Shown: positions 1 through 6,808 of the stretch, in pieces
Layout: each line of letters starts with the position of its first letter
How positions within the stretch are numbered: the stretch's first letter is position 1
Source: Deltaproteobacteria bacterium
Lineage (GTDB): Bacteria > Desulfobacterota > Desulfofervidia > Desulfofervidales > DG-60
Reading direction: 5' to 3'
Assembly: GCA_021163945.1 (NCBI GenBank)
Contig: JAGGTC010000225.1
Location: forward strand, 1-16,572
DNA length: 16,572 bases
Translations under genes and position numbers: made by a program
The notes under the pieces: model-generated
Seen by the model: the letters and a program-made list of their open reading frames with translations, nothing else
Databases searched by the model: none
Told to the model about the DNA's origin: nothing

Positions 1-269
1 AAACTTGCAATGGGCTTACCCTCCCAGATCTCATTTTGTAACCTAAGTAAACTATATAAAATTCTAATACAAGATTCCTCAGTAGGAAATGTCTCCATTA
101 CCTTTACCCTTCTTTTTACCTCTTTAAAGCCACGTTCTATGATATTTGTAGTCCTTATATGCCTCCACCTTCTAAATGGGTGTTTCATATAGGCTATGCA
201 GCTATCTAGGTCCTTTTTAATACAATCTACTGAAATAGGCAGTGCTGCTTTTCTCCTGACTCTGTTTTT
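1..269 (-). pseudogene. IS256-family transposase, C-terminal remnant (runs off left edge)
   Basis: On the minus strand a frame stays open from 269 to the window edge (89 codons) directly after an in-frame TGA at 270-272. The translation contains RTTNIIERGFKEVKRR followed by METFPTEESCIRILYSLL and QNEIW. This is the conserved C-terminal block of IS256/Mutator-type transposases, whose TTN.IE motif carries the last acidic residue of the DDE triad. The preceding stretch, with a W about five residues before the TTN motif, also fits the family. A full transposase is about 400 residues, so some 300 N-terminal residues are missing: the DNA upstream is the end of glyS. This is therefore a dead fragment, lying about 10 bases beyond the glyS stop. 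Its last residues and any terminal inverted repeat lie outside the window. The family call is confident; the exact junction is not. Confidence 0.8.
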
Positions 270-278
270 TCAATATTT

Positions 279-2324
279 TTACATAGGTATCTTGCTTAAG
301 TCTGCCACTTTGAGAAAAAGGTACTTTATCTGAGTAAGAAGTGCCAGGCGGTTTTTTCTTAAGGCATGGTCTTCTACCATGACCATTACATGGTCAAAGA
401 ATTTATCAATGGGTACCTTCAGCATGCTCAGTGCCCCTAAGGCCTCATAAAATTTGCCTTTTTTGATCAAGTCTTCTACCTCTTCTTCTATCTTTTGATA
501 GGCCTCATAAAGCCTGTTTTCTTCTTTTGCCTCAAACAATTCTGGTTCAGGTAAGTCATAGATAGGTGTCTCAATAATACGATGAACCCTTTTGTAGGCC
601 ATCACAAGGGGCAAAAAATCTTCTGTCTCTTTAAACCTCTTTAGTGCCTCTGCCCTCCTGAAACAGGCCAAAACATCACCATCAAATACACTCAACACTG
701 CATCAACAACCTCAAATGGGTATCCCTCATCTAAGAGTAGATACTGGAGCCTTTGTCTGAAGAAATAATCTATCTTTTCTTTTATCTCTAAAGAAAAACC
801 ATGTATATTTAGGCCCATTTCTATAATTTCACCTAGGGGAAATGAAATCTTCTTTAAAATGCGTAAAACGCCAATTGCTTGGCGCCTTAAGGCAAATGGG
901 TCACCCTCCCCTGTAGGGATAAGGCCTATACCAAAACAACCAACAATGCTATCAATCTTGTCAGCTATGGCCAGGAGGCTTCCAATCTGTGTCTTTGGCA
1001 GTGTCCCACCTGCTGATATAGGTAGATAGTGTTCAGAGATGGCCTTTGCTACCTCGGGTTCCTCACCACTTTCCCTTGCATATATTTCACCCATAATCCC
1101 TTGCAGTTCTGGAAATTCATTCACCATCTCTGTGGTCAGGTCTGCCTTGCAAAGGGTGGCTGCCCTCTCTAATGACTCTATTTTATCCGGGCATATCCTC
1201 TCCCCCAATGCCCTTGCCAGCCTTCTAACCCTTTGTACCTTTTCCCAAACAGTCCCCAATTTTTCTTGAAATATAACATGCCTTAGGGCCTCAACCCTCT
1301 CTTTAAGTGGAACCTTTAGGTCTTGTTCATAAAAAAACCTTGCATCCTCAAGCCTTGCCTTAAGCACCCTCTCAAGCCCAGTCCTTACAGGCCCTATATC
1401 CCTTACAGGCATATTGATTACTGCAACAAAATAGGGCAAAAGCCCCCCTTCTTTATCTACTACGGCAAGGTACTTTTGATGGTGTTTCATTACTGTAATA
1501 AGGACAGTCTGGGGTAATCCTAAAAACTTCTCCTCAAATCTCCCCAAGATGGCTACAGGGAACTCTACAAGAAAGTTTATCTGGTCAAGGAGTGCCTCAT
1601 CCTCCAGTATATAGGCACCTATCTTGGCTACCTCCCTTTCTGCCTCCCTTTTAATCAGTTTTTTTCTCTCCTCATGGTCAACAACAACGTGTGCCTCTTT
1701 TAATCTAGAGATATATTCATCTGTATTCTCAATAGGCATCGGCCCCTTTTCTAAAAAACGATGCCCATATGTGTCTCTTCCTGAAGAAATGCCATCAATC
1801 TCAAAGGGGATAATGTCCTTTCCCAAAAGTGCCAAGACCCAGTGAATAGGCCTTACAAATCTAATCCTTGAATGGCCCCACCTCATGGTCTTTTTAAAGG
1901 GTAAGGAGAGGATATATTGAGGCAATAATTCCCTTAGGACCTCTTCTGCCTTCTTTCCCTCTTTTATATGCTCTATTGCTACATATCTTCCCTTTTTGGT
2001 ATCCACTGCCTTTAAATCCTTTAGATCCACTGCCTGCTTCTTTGCAAATCCAATAGCTGCCTTTGTAGGGTTCCCCTCCTCATCAAAGGCCAAATTATAT
2101 GGTGGGCCCAAAATTAACTCTACCTTATCTGGTTGCCTTTCAACCATATCATAGACAAATATCGTCAATCGCCTCGGTGTAGCCATTACCTTTATATCCC
2201 TGTATTTAAGCCCAACCCTATCTAGTTGCCCTCCTATGATCTCTTTTAGTGTATTTAATATCTCAGGAAAGATGCTTATGGGAAGCTCTTCTGTACCAAT
2301 CTCTAACAGTAGGTCTCTAGCCAT
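279..2324 (-). CDS. glyS: Glycine--tRNA ligase beta subunit
   Basis: This is the beta subunit of the heterotetrameric (alpha2beta2) bacterial glycyl-tRNA synthetase, a cytoplasmic enzyme that charges tRNA-Gly. The beta chain carries the tRNA-binding parts. The protein is 681 residues, close to the usual 690, and begins MARDLLLEIGTEELP, the family's typical N-terminus. It ends with the family's C-terminal pattern RLALL..IKYLFLKVADLSKI, so it looks intact despite the transposase remnant just after the stop. The ATG at 2322-2324 overlaps the end of glyQ by 22 bases and has no clear Shine-Dalgarno sequence, which suggests translational coupling. It is the last gene of a methyltransferase-glyQ-glyS operon. 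A tRNA-Gly(GCC) gene, whose product is the enzyme's substrate, lies on the same strand about 3 kb upstream in a separate unit. Confidence 0.97.
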   Translation of the reverse strand: MARDLLLEIGTEELPISIFPEILNTLKEIIGGQLDRVGLKYRDIKVMATPRRLTIFVYDMVERQPDKVELILGPPYNLAFDEEGNPTKAAIGFAKKQAVDLKDLKAVDTKKGRYVAIEHIKEGKKAEEVLRELLPQYILSLPFKKTMRWGHSRIRFVRPIHWVLALLGKDIIPFEIDGISSGRDTYGHRFLEKGPMPIENTDEYISRLKEAHVVVDHEERKKLIKREAEREVAKIGAYILEDEALLDQINFLVEFPVAILGRFEEKFLGLPQTVLITVMKHHQKYLAVVDKEGGLLPYFVAVINMPVRDIGPVRTGLERVLKARLEDARFFYEQDLKVPLKERVEALRHVIFQEKLGTVWEKVQRVRRLARALGERICPDKIESLERAATLCKADLTTEMVNEFPELQGIMGEIYARESGEEPEVAKAISEHYLPISAGGTLPKTQIGSLLAIADKIDSIVGCFGIGLIPTGEGDPFALRRQAIGVLRILKKISFPLGEIIEMGLNIHGFSLEIKEKIDYFFRQRLQYLLLDEGYPFEVVDAVLSVFDGDVLACFRRAEALKRFKETEDFLPLVMAYKRVHRIIETPIYDLPEPELFEAKEENRLYEAYQKIEEEVEDLIKKGKFYEALGALSMLKVPIDKFFDHVMVMVEDHALRKNRLALLTQIKYLFLKVADLSKIPM

Positions 2325-3145
2325 TTTTCAGCCGCTGCCCTTGCCAAATTTCTTACCCTCAAGATATATTGTGCCCTTGATGTCTCACTAATGGCACCCC
2401 TTGCATCTAAAAGATTGAATACATGAGAACATTTCATACAATAGTCATAGCTAGGGATAATCAAGCCGCCCTTTAGAAGTCTGATAGCCTCCTTTTCATA
2501 TTTATCAAAGAGGAGCACGAGCATTTCTGTGTCTGCCTTTTCAAAGTTATAAATACAGGCCTCAACCTCTCCCCTATAGTGTATATCCCTATAGCTTACG
2601 CCCTCACACCACTTAATGTCAAAGACATTTTCAATACCTTGAAGGTACATGGCAATCCTCTCCAGGCCATAGGTAATCTCAACAGAGATTGGGTCTAGAT
2701 CAAGCCCACCTATTTGCTGAAAATAGGTAAATTGGGTGATCTCCATCCCATCAAGCCAGACCTCCCAACCCAATCCCCAGGCACCTAAGGTAGGGGATGC
2801 CCAATCGTCCTCTACAAACCTGATATCATGTGCATTTATCTCAATCCCCAATGCCTCTAAACTCTTTAGATAAATGTCTTGAATCTCTAGGGGAGATGGC
2901 TTGATTATCACCTGAAATTGATAATAATATTGAAGGCGATTGGGATTCTTTCCATACCTACCATCTGTTGGCCTCCTCACAGGCTGGACATAGGCCACAC
3001 GCCAGGGCCTCTTTCCTAGTACATAAAAGAATGTGGCCGGGTGAAAGGTGCCTGCCCCAACCTCCATGTCATAGGGTTGGTAGATGATGCAACCCTGTTT
3101 TGCCCAATATTTTGTAAGTGAAAGGATAATTTCTTGAAAATACAT
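2303..3145 (-). CDS. glyQ: Glycine--tRNA ligase alpha subunit
   Basis: This is the catalytic alpha subunit of the alpha2beta2 glycyl-tRNA synthetase (class II), which forms glycyl-adenylate. The sequence carries the near-invariant GlyQ blocks QPYDMEVGAGTFHPATFF and VRRPTDGRYGKNPNRLQ, plus FVEDDWASPTLGAWGLGWEVW. I place the start at the ATG at 3143-3145, giving 280 residues beginning MYFQEIILSL, which matches the usual N-terminus. This ATG overlaps the TAA of the upstream methyltransferase in a TAATG arrangement. An in-frame TTG at 3160 would add five residues (first residues MCSKV) but is a poorer choice. The 3' end overlaps glyS by 22 bases, as expected for subunits needed in equal amounts. 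No odd features. Confidence 0.97.
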   Translation of the reverse strand: MYFQEIILSLTKYWAKQGCIIYQPYDMEVGAGTFHPATFFYVLGKRPWRVAYVQPVRRPTDGRYGKNPNRLQYYYQFQVIIKPSPLEIQDIYLKSLEALGIEINAHDIRFVEDDWASPTLGAWGLGWEVWLDGMEITQFTYFQQIGGLDLDPISVEITYGLERIAMYLQGIENVFDIKWCEGVSYRDIHYRGEVEACIYNFEKADTEMLVLLFDKYEKEAIRLLKGGLIIPSYDYCMKCSHVFNLLDARGAISETSRAQYILRVRNLARAAAEKWLETYC

Positions 3146-3774
3146 TACTTTTGAGCACAAATTAGCTTACTTCTCCCTGTAGATGTAACCTCCTTCTTTA
3201 CATCAGAAAACATTTGCCTTAACTCATTTAGTTCATTCTTTATGATATTTAGGCCCTCCCTTCCCATGGAAAGTATTCTGATATCATACAGAAAGCGAAT
3301 AAAGGCATTATTTGGCCTCTCATGCTCCATCATACAAAAACGCCCATCTTCTTTAAGTATCCTTTTTATCTCAGAGAGGGCCCTCTTCCTGGTCTCGCCT
3401 GTAAGCTCATACATAGAGTGGGAACACGTTACAACATCAAAGACATTTGACTTAAATGGGAGAAACCCTGCATCTGCCATTACAAATTTAACATTTTTTA
3501 ACCCCAATGACATTACCTTTTTCCTTGCCTTGGCAAGCATCCCCTCTGAAAAATCAGCACCAACCACTAGCCCATCTTTCACATAGTCTGAGAGTACCAA
3601 GGCAAGGGCGCCAGTGCCTGTACAGAGGTCTAGGACAGTGTGTCTGTCTTGAACACCACTCCTTTTGGCCAGATAGTGCCTTAGATATAGACTTTTGTCC
3701 TGTGAGTGAAGCCTGATGATGAAATCATAAAAGTGGGAAAAAAAATTATAGTATTTTCTCCGATATTTTCTCAT
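3145..3774 (-). CDS. Class I SAM-dependent methyltransferase, UbiE/MenG-like, substrate unknown
   Basis: A 209-residue Rossmann-fold methyltransferase. SAM motif I is seen as VLDLCTGTGALAL (residues about 47-59), an acidic residue after the second strand in GADFSEGML (72-80), and the motif II/III region at MADAGFLPF (about 99-107) and FDVVTCSHSMYEL. The N-terminal YNFFSHFYDFIIRLHS resembles the Y..YD start of UbiE/MenG-type quinone methyltransferases, but that resemblance does not prove a quinone substrate. It is the first gene of the operon with glyQ and glyS: its TAA overlaps the glyQ ATG by one base. The ATG at 3774 has no good ribosome binding site. A candidate promoter lies 7-35 bases upstream, so the message may be leaderless. 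The link to glycyl-tRNA synthetase may be only co-transcription. The fold call is secure; the function is open. Confidence 0.85.
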   Translation of the reverse strand: MRKYRRKYYNFFSHFYDFIIRLHSQDKSLYLRHYLAKRSGVQDRHTVLDLCTGTGALALVLSDYVKDGLVVGADFSEGMLAKARKKVMSLGLKNVKFVMADAGFLPFKSNVFDVVTCSHSMYELTGETRKRALSEIKRILKEDGRFCMMEHERPNNAFIRFLYDIRILSMGREGLNIIKNELNELRQMFSDVKKEVTSTGRSKLICAQK

Positions 3775-3780
3775 ACCTTA

Positions 3781-3809
3781 TGAATAAATCAACCATATTT
3801 TATTGTCAA
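3781..3809 (-). promoter_or_regulatory. Candidate sigma-70 promoter for the methyltransferase-glyQ-glyS operon
   Basis: On the minus strand a perfect -35 TTGACA (3804-3809) is followed by a 17-base spacer and a weak -10 TATTCA (3781-3786, 3 of 6 consensus bases). The predicted start of transcription falls close to the ATG at 3774, leaving little or no leader. The -35 overlaps a possible plus-strand -35 for the YcaO gene. The weak -10 keeps confidence moderate. Confidence 0.45.
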
Positions 3810-3831
3810 TATAGCCTTAATAGTTTATATG
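3803..3831 (+). promoter_or_regulatory. Candidate promoter for the YcaO gene, overlapping its annotated start
   Basis: TTGTCA (3803-3808), a 17-base spacer and TATATG (3826-3831) resemble a sigma-70 promoter. Its -10 overlaps the ATG at 3829, so if it is real, transcription would start near 3838 and translation would need a later start. The TTG at 3853, preceded by AAAGGG at 3844-3849, is one option. Alternatively the match is chance in AT-rich DNA and the true promoter lies elsewhere. Confidence 0.25.
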
Positions 3832-5286
3832 AAAGGAAATATAAAAGGGCGTTTGGGTAGAGTGATAGATTCTTGCCTTAAACACTATACATTTGGTCAA
3901 GATAAGACATGCAACCCAAGGGAGACAATAAAGACTGTCTTAGATAGGCTCAAACAAAAGAAGGTATTTATCTTAAACTCTATTTTACGTATAGACCACT
4001 TAGACAAAATAGGTATACCAGCTTACATCTGCCATATAAGTTCAGATCTTGCAATAGACGGCAGTTGCGGGAAGGGGGTAACCCCTAAGCAGGCAAAGGC
4101 CAGTGCCTTAATGGAGGTTGTAGAACGTTATAGTTGTGAGTGGTTTATAAAAGAAAGAGGGCATTTTTTTATTGATAGCTATGATAATTTAAGAAAAGAT
4201 GCCATAAGCCCTTTAAGCCTACTTTCCCCACTCCCATCCATTTATAAGACAGATGAGGTATTAAGGGATTTAAGAAGAATGCCACTTCCATGGACAGAGT
4301 CCTTTTCTCTAACACACAAAAGACCAATACTCCTCCCCCTCCATTGGTTTTATCTCATCTATGGCACTACTGGGCTTGCCGCAGGCAATACCATAGAAGA
4401 GGCAACCCTTCAGGCCATAGGAGAGGTTGTAGAGAGGCACAATGTCTCAAGGGTTATAGAGGAAAGGCTTACAACCCCCAGTATTGATATCTCTTCTATT
4501 GATCACTTTATTGTAAAGTCCCTGATAAAAAAATTCTTTGATGCAGACATCAAACTCTTTATAAAGGACTTCTCTTTGGATTTTGGTATACCCACTATAG
4601 GGGTATTGGCATATGATGAGAATCCACCAACAGAGACAGTCAGGATATACAATGCAGCTGGGGCCCACCTAAACCGCAACTTTGCAGCAGTGCGTGCCCT
4701 AATTGAGCTAGCCCAACACAGGGCACAGATTATCTTTAGGGAGAATAAACAAGGGATGACAGGTGGGCCTACATATTGTTTCCCGTATTTTAGGACACTA
4801 AAAGAGGCCTCTTATCTGATAGAAGATAAAGAGGTTATTTCTTTTAAGAAGATACCTACCTATAGGCACAAGGACTTTAAGGAGGAGATAGAGCAGGCAG
4901 TGGATTTGATAGGTAAGCACAATTTAGAGGTCATTGTGACCAAGACCACTCACCCTGAGATTGGACTTCCAGCAGTGGTAGTAACCATCCCTGGGGCAAG
5001 GCTAAATCGCCCTAGCACAAGGCTAAACCCCTATTTTTTTATGGCAAAGACCTGCATGGATTTTGAAAATTATAAAACTGCCATTGAGTATTTTGAAAGG
5101 GCCATAGAGATGGACCCCCAGTATAAAAAAATCCCAAAAATTCTATGTCAGATAGCCATCTGCTACAAAAGGCTAAAGATGTATCGGCAGGCAAAAAATT
5201 ATTTTGAGAGGGCTATAACCCTAGCACCAAATCTGCTCTTTTCAAAGAGATTTGTAAGTGACTTTATGGAGGTAATAAAAAATTAA
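3829..5286 (+). CDS. YcaO-domain ATP-dependent cyclodehydratase-like protein with C-terminal TPRs
   Basis: A 485-residue protein of the YcaO superfamily, whose members use ATP to activate peptide backbone amides (azoline or thioamide formation). The ATP- and metal-binding signatures are present: GKGVT (K82), SALMEVVER (S92, E96, E99, R100), GNTIEEATLQAIGEVVER (N187, E190, E199, E202, R203) and ELAQHR (E293, Q296, R298). About residues 400-468 form two TPR units (FENYKTAIEYFERAIEMDP and KMYRQAKNYFERAITLAP), a likely protein-binding tail. The C-terminus lacks the PxPxP end of azoline-forming YcaO enzymes. No precursor peptide, dehydrogenase or TfuA gene is visible nearby, which argues against a classic RiPP cluster. 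The next protein gene is rimO, and E. coli YcaO has been linked to RimO-dependent S12 methylthiolation, so that role is a reasonable inference. The start is uncertain (ATG 3829, or TTG 3853 or GTG 3862), because the conserved part begins near residue 17. Confidence 0.88.
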   Translation: MKGNIKGRLGRVIDSCLKHYTFGQDKTCNPRETIKTVLDRLKQKKVFILNSILRIDHLDKIGIPAYICHISSDLAIDGSCGKGVTPKQAKASALMEVVERYSCEWFIKERGHFFIDSYDNLRKDAISPLSLLSPLPSIYKTDEVLRDLRRMPLPWTESFSLTHKRPILLPLHWFYLIYGTTGLAAGNTIEEATLQAIGEVVERHNVSRVIEERLTTPSIDISSIDHFIVKSLIKKFFDADIKLFIKDFSLDFGIPTIGVLAYDENPPTETVRIYNAAGAHLNRNFAAVRALIELAQHRAQIIFRENKQGMTGGPTYCFPYFRTLKEASYLIEDKEVISFKKIPTYRHKDFKEEIEQAVDLIGKHNLEVIVTKTTHPEIGLPAVVVTIPGARLNRPSTRLNPYFFMAKTCMDFENYKTAIEYFERAIEMDPQYKKIPKILCQIAICYKRLKMYRQAKNYFERAITLAPNLLFSKRFVSDFMEVIKN

Positions 5287-5287
5287 A
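5275..5287 (-). terminator. T-rich tract after tRNA-Cys, possible terminator
   Basis: Reading the minus strand past tRNA-Cys, the DNA is very T-rich: TTTAATTTTTTAT from 5287 to 5275. There is no separate hairpin, but the tRNA acceptor and T stems lie just before it. These same bases encode the last codons and stop of the convergent YcaO gene. The terminator role is an inference only. Confidence 0.3.
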
Positions 5288-5358
5288 GGCGGCACCCGGA
5301 TTCGAACCGGGGAATAGCGGTTTTGCAGACCGCTGCCTTGCCACTTGGCTATGCCGCC
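5287..5358 (-). tRNA. tRNA-Cys (anticodon GCA)
   Basis: The minus strand folds into a complete cloverleaf of 72 bases. It has a perfect 7-bp acceptor (GGCGGCA with TGCCGCC), a D arm GCC/GGC with a GG in the loop, an anticodon stem GCGGT/ACCGC around CTGCAAA (anticodon GCA), and a T arm CCCGG/CCGGG around TTCGAAT. The discriminator base is U, as expected for tRNA-Cys. The 3' CCA is not encoded and must be added by the nucleotidyltransferase. The discriminator base at 5287 directly follows the last base of the convergent YcaO stop codon. It is the downstream member of a two-tRNA unit, six bases after tRNA-Gly. Confidence 0.97.
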
Positions 5359-5364
5359 TTTAGG

Positions 5365-5436
5365 AGCGGGAAACGGGATTTGAACCCGCGACCCCCACCT
5401 TGGCAAGGTGATGCTCTACCACTGAGCTATTCCCGC
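5365..5436 (-). tRNA. tRNA-Gly (anticodon GCC)
   Basis: The minus strand gives a 72-base cloverleaf with acceptor GCGGGAA/TTCCCGC, D arm GCTC/GAGC with AGTGGTA in the loop, anticodon loop TTGCCAA (GCC) on a TCACC/GGTGG stem, and T arm GCGGG/CCCGT around TTTGAAT. The discriminator is U, as in other bacterial tRNA-Gly. The following bases read CCT, so CCA is not encoded. It is the first gene of the tRNA unit, with a strong promoter 9 to 37 bases upstream. Confidence 0.97.
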
Positions 5437-5444
5437 CTAATTAA

Positions 5445-5473
5445 AATTTAGCTTAAAAAAATGGGCTTGTCAA
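5445..5473 (-). promoter_or_regulatory. Sigma-70 promoter for tRNA-Gly/tRNA-Cys
   Basis: On the minus strand TTGACA (5468-5473) stands exactly 17 bases from TAAATT (5445-5450). Eight bases then separate the -10 from the mature 5' end of tRNA-Gly. Element quality, spacing and position all fit a stable-RNA promoter. Its -35 overlaps the candidate rimO -35 on the other strand. Confidence 0.75.
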
Positions 5474-5495
5474 TATCCATTTGAAATATTAAATA
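5467..5495 (+). promoter_or_regulatory. Candidate promoter for the rimO-led operon
   Basis: TTGTCA (5467-5472), 17 bases, then TAAATA (5490-5495, 3 of 6 consensus bases). TATTAA at 5487-5492 is an alternative -10 with short spacing. The predicted transcription start is within a few bases of the rimO ATG at 5504, and no Shine-Dalgarno sequence is present, which would fit a leaderless message. The call is supported mainly by position and by the similar arrangement at 3803. Confidence 0.4.
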
Positions 5496-5503
5496 GCTTA
5501 TGC

Positions 5504-6808
5504 ATGAATATATTTTTATTAACTCTAGGCTGCCCAAAGAATCTTGTAGACAGTGAGGCCCTCTCAGGGGTGCTTACTGATGCTGGCTATAGAATTGTTG
5601 GCAGCCCTGAAAGTGCAAAAATAATCTTGATTAGTACCTGTGCATTTATAAGACAGGCCATAGAGGAATCAATAGAGAGTATCTTAGAGCTGGCAGAGTT
5701 TAAGAAGAAAGGGGACTGCAAAAGGCTAATTGTCTTGGGCTGTTTAGTGGATAGATACAAGGGGCAGCTTTTGCCACTTCTGCCTGAAGTGGATGCCTTT
5801 ATAGGCCTTAGGGCCCTTCCATACCTTGCCTCATGGCTTAAGGATGGGGATTTACCACCTTTGGCCTTGGAAGGCCCAGGCTGGTCATTGGGGCATTTTT
5901 TGAGGCGAAACCTGGTTTATCCCCATATGGCATATGTAAAAATTGCAGAGGGGTGCTCTAATCGATGTAGCTTTTGCACTATCCCCTATATTAGGGGTCC
6001 CCTTTTAAGTCGCCCTATAGCAGAGATAAAAGAGGAAGTAGAAATGCTTGTAGAAAGGGGTGTAAAGGAGATTATCCTTGTAGCCCAAGATACTACCTCC
6101 TATGGAATAGATATCTATGGAAAGCAGTCACTGAATGAACTCATCTATACCCTTGAAAAGATAGATGGGCTTGGCTGGCTGCGTATATTATATGCCCATC
6201 CAAAGGGGGTTATGAAGTTAACTGAGGCATTTTATAGGACTGAGCACTTAGTGCCCTACTTAGATTTCCCTATCCAACACATTAGTGACAGGATACTAAT
6301 GGCTATGGGCAGGGGCTATAGGAAAAAGGAGGTCTATAAGATCATTGAATATTTTAGGAAAAATTTACCACAGGTTGCCTTAAGGACATCTGTTATGGTA
6401 GGATTCCCGGGAGAGGACAAGGATACCTTTAATGAGCTTGTTGATTTTATAAGGTGTGCAGAATTTGATTTTTTAGGTGTATTTAAATATTCAAGGGAGG
6501 AAGGGACAAGGGCATTTTCTTTAAGTGATAATGTATCTGAAGAAGAGAAGGAAAATAGGTGGAAAACGGTAATGGACATACAAAGGGAAATTTTGTGGAA
6601 AAAAAACAAAGAGAGATTGGGCACTGTGCAGGATGCACTAATAGAAGAAGATGGTGATGGTATCACTATTGCCCGTGCCCCTTGGCAGGCACCAGAGATA
6701 GATAACCAAATTTATATTGAACATCAAATAGAGACTGGAAGCATAATAAAGGTAAGGATTACAGACATATTAGACTACGATTTAAAAGGTGTTCCCCTTT
6801 TAAGATGA
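5504..6808 (+). CDS. rimO: Ribosomal protein S12 (Asp) beta-methylthiotransferase RimO
   Basis: A radical-SAM enzyme that adds a methylthio group to the conserved aspartate of ribosomal protein S12. The 434 residues match the usual size of about 440. The N-terminal MTTase domain starts NIFLLTLGCPKNLVDSE, the RimO signature (LGCPKN rather than the MiaB N-terminus), and has cysteines C10, C46 and C80 for one [4Fe-4S] cluster. The radical-SAM motif CSNRCSFC places C151, C155 and C158 on the second cluster. RTSVMVGFPGE and a C-terminal TRAM domain (about 365-434, ending DYDLKGVPL) complete the architecture. The start is certain from the N-terminal match. The stop overlaps the next ATG (ATGA), so it leads an operon with the DUF1015 gene. 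Its upstream protein neighbour is a YcaO protein, with two opposite-strand tRNAs between them. Confidence 0.96.
   Translation: MNIFLLTLGCPKNLVDSEALSGVLTDAGYRIVGSPESAKIILISTCAFIRQAIEESIESILELAEFKKKGDCKRLIVLGCLVDRYKGQLLPLLPEVDAFIGLRALPYLASWLKDGDLPPLALEGPGWSLGHFLRRNLVYPHMAYVKIAEGCSNRCSFCTIPYIRGPLLSRPIAEIKEEVEMLVERGVKEIILVAQDTTSYGIDIYGKQSLNELIYTLEKIDGLGWLRILYAHPKGVMKLTEAFYRTEHLVPYLDFPIQHISDRILMAMGRGYRKKEVYKIIEYFRKNLPQVALRTSVMVGFPGEDKDTFNELVDFIRCAEFDFLGVFKYSREEGTRAFSLSDNVSEEEKENRWKTVMDIQREILWKKNKERLGTVQDALIEEDGDGITIARAPWQAPEIDNQIYIEHQIETGSIIKVRITDILDYDLKGVPLLR

Noticed and set aside
10..192. Plus-strand open frame of 60 codons at the left edge
   Set aside because: It is the antisense of the IS256 transposase remnant, which has a clear family match on the minus strand.
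3146..3160. TTG start for glyQ adding five residues
   Set aside because: The ATG at 3145 matches the usual GlyQ N-terminus and forms a TAATG junction with the upstream gene.
3829..5286. A RiPP (thiazole/oxazole or thioamide) cluster around the YcaO gene
   Set aside because: No short precursor gene, dehydrogenase, E1-like, TfuA or transporter gene is adjacent, and the C-terminal PxPxP motif is missing.
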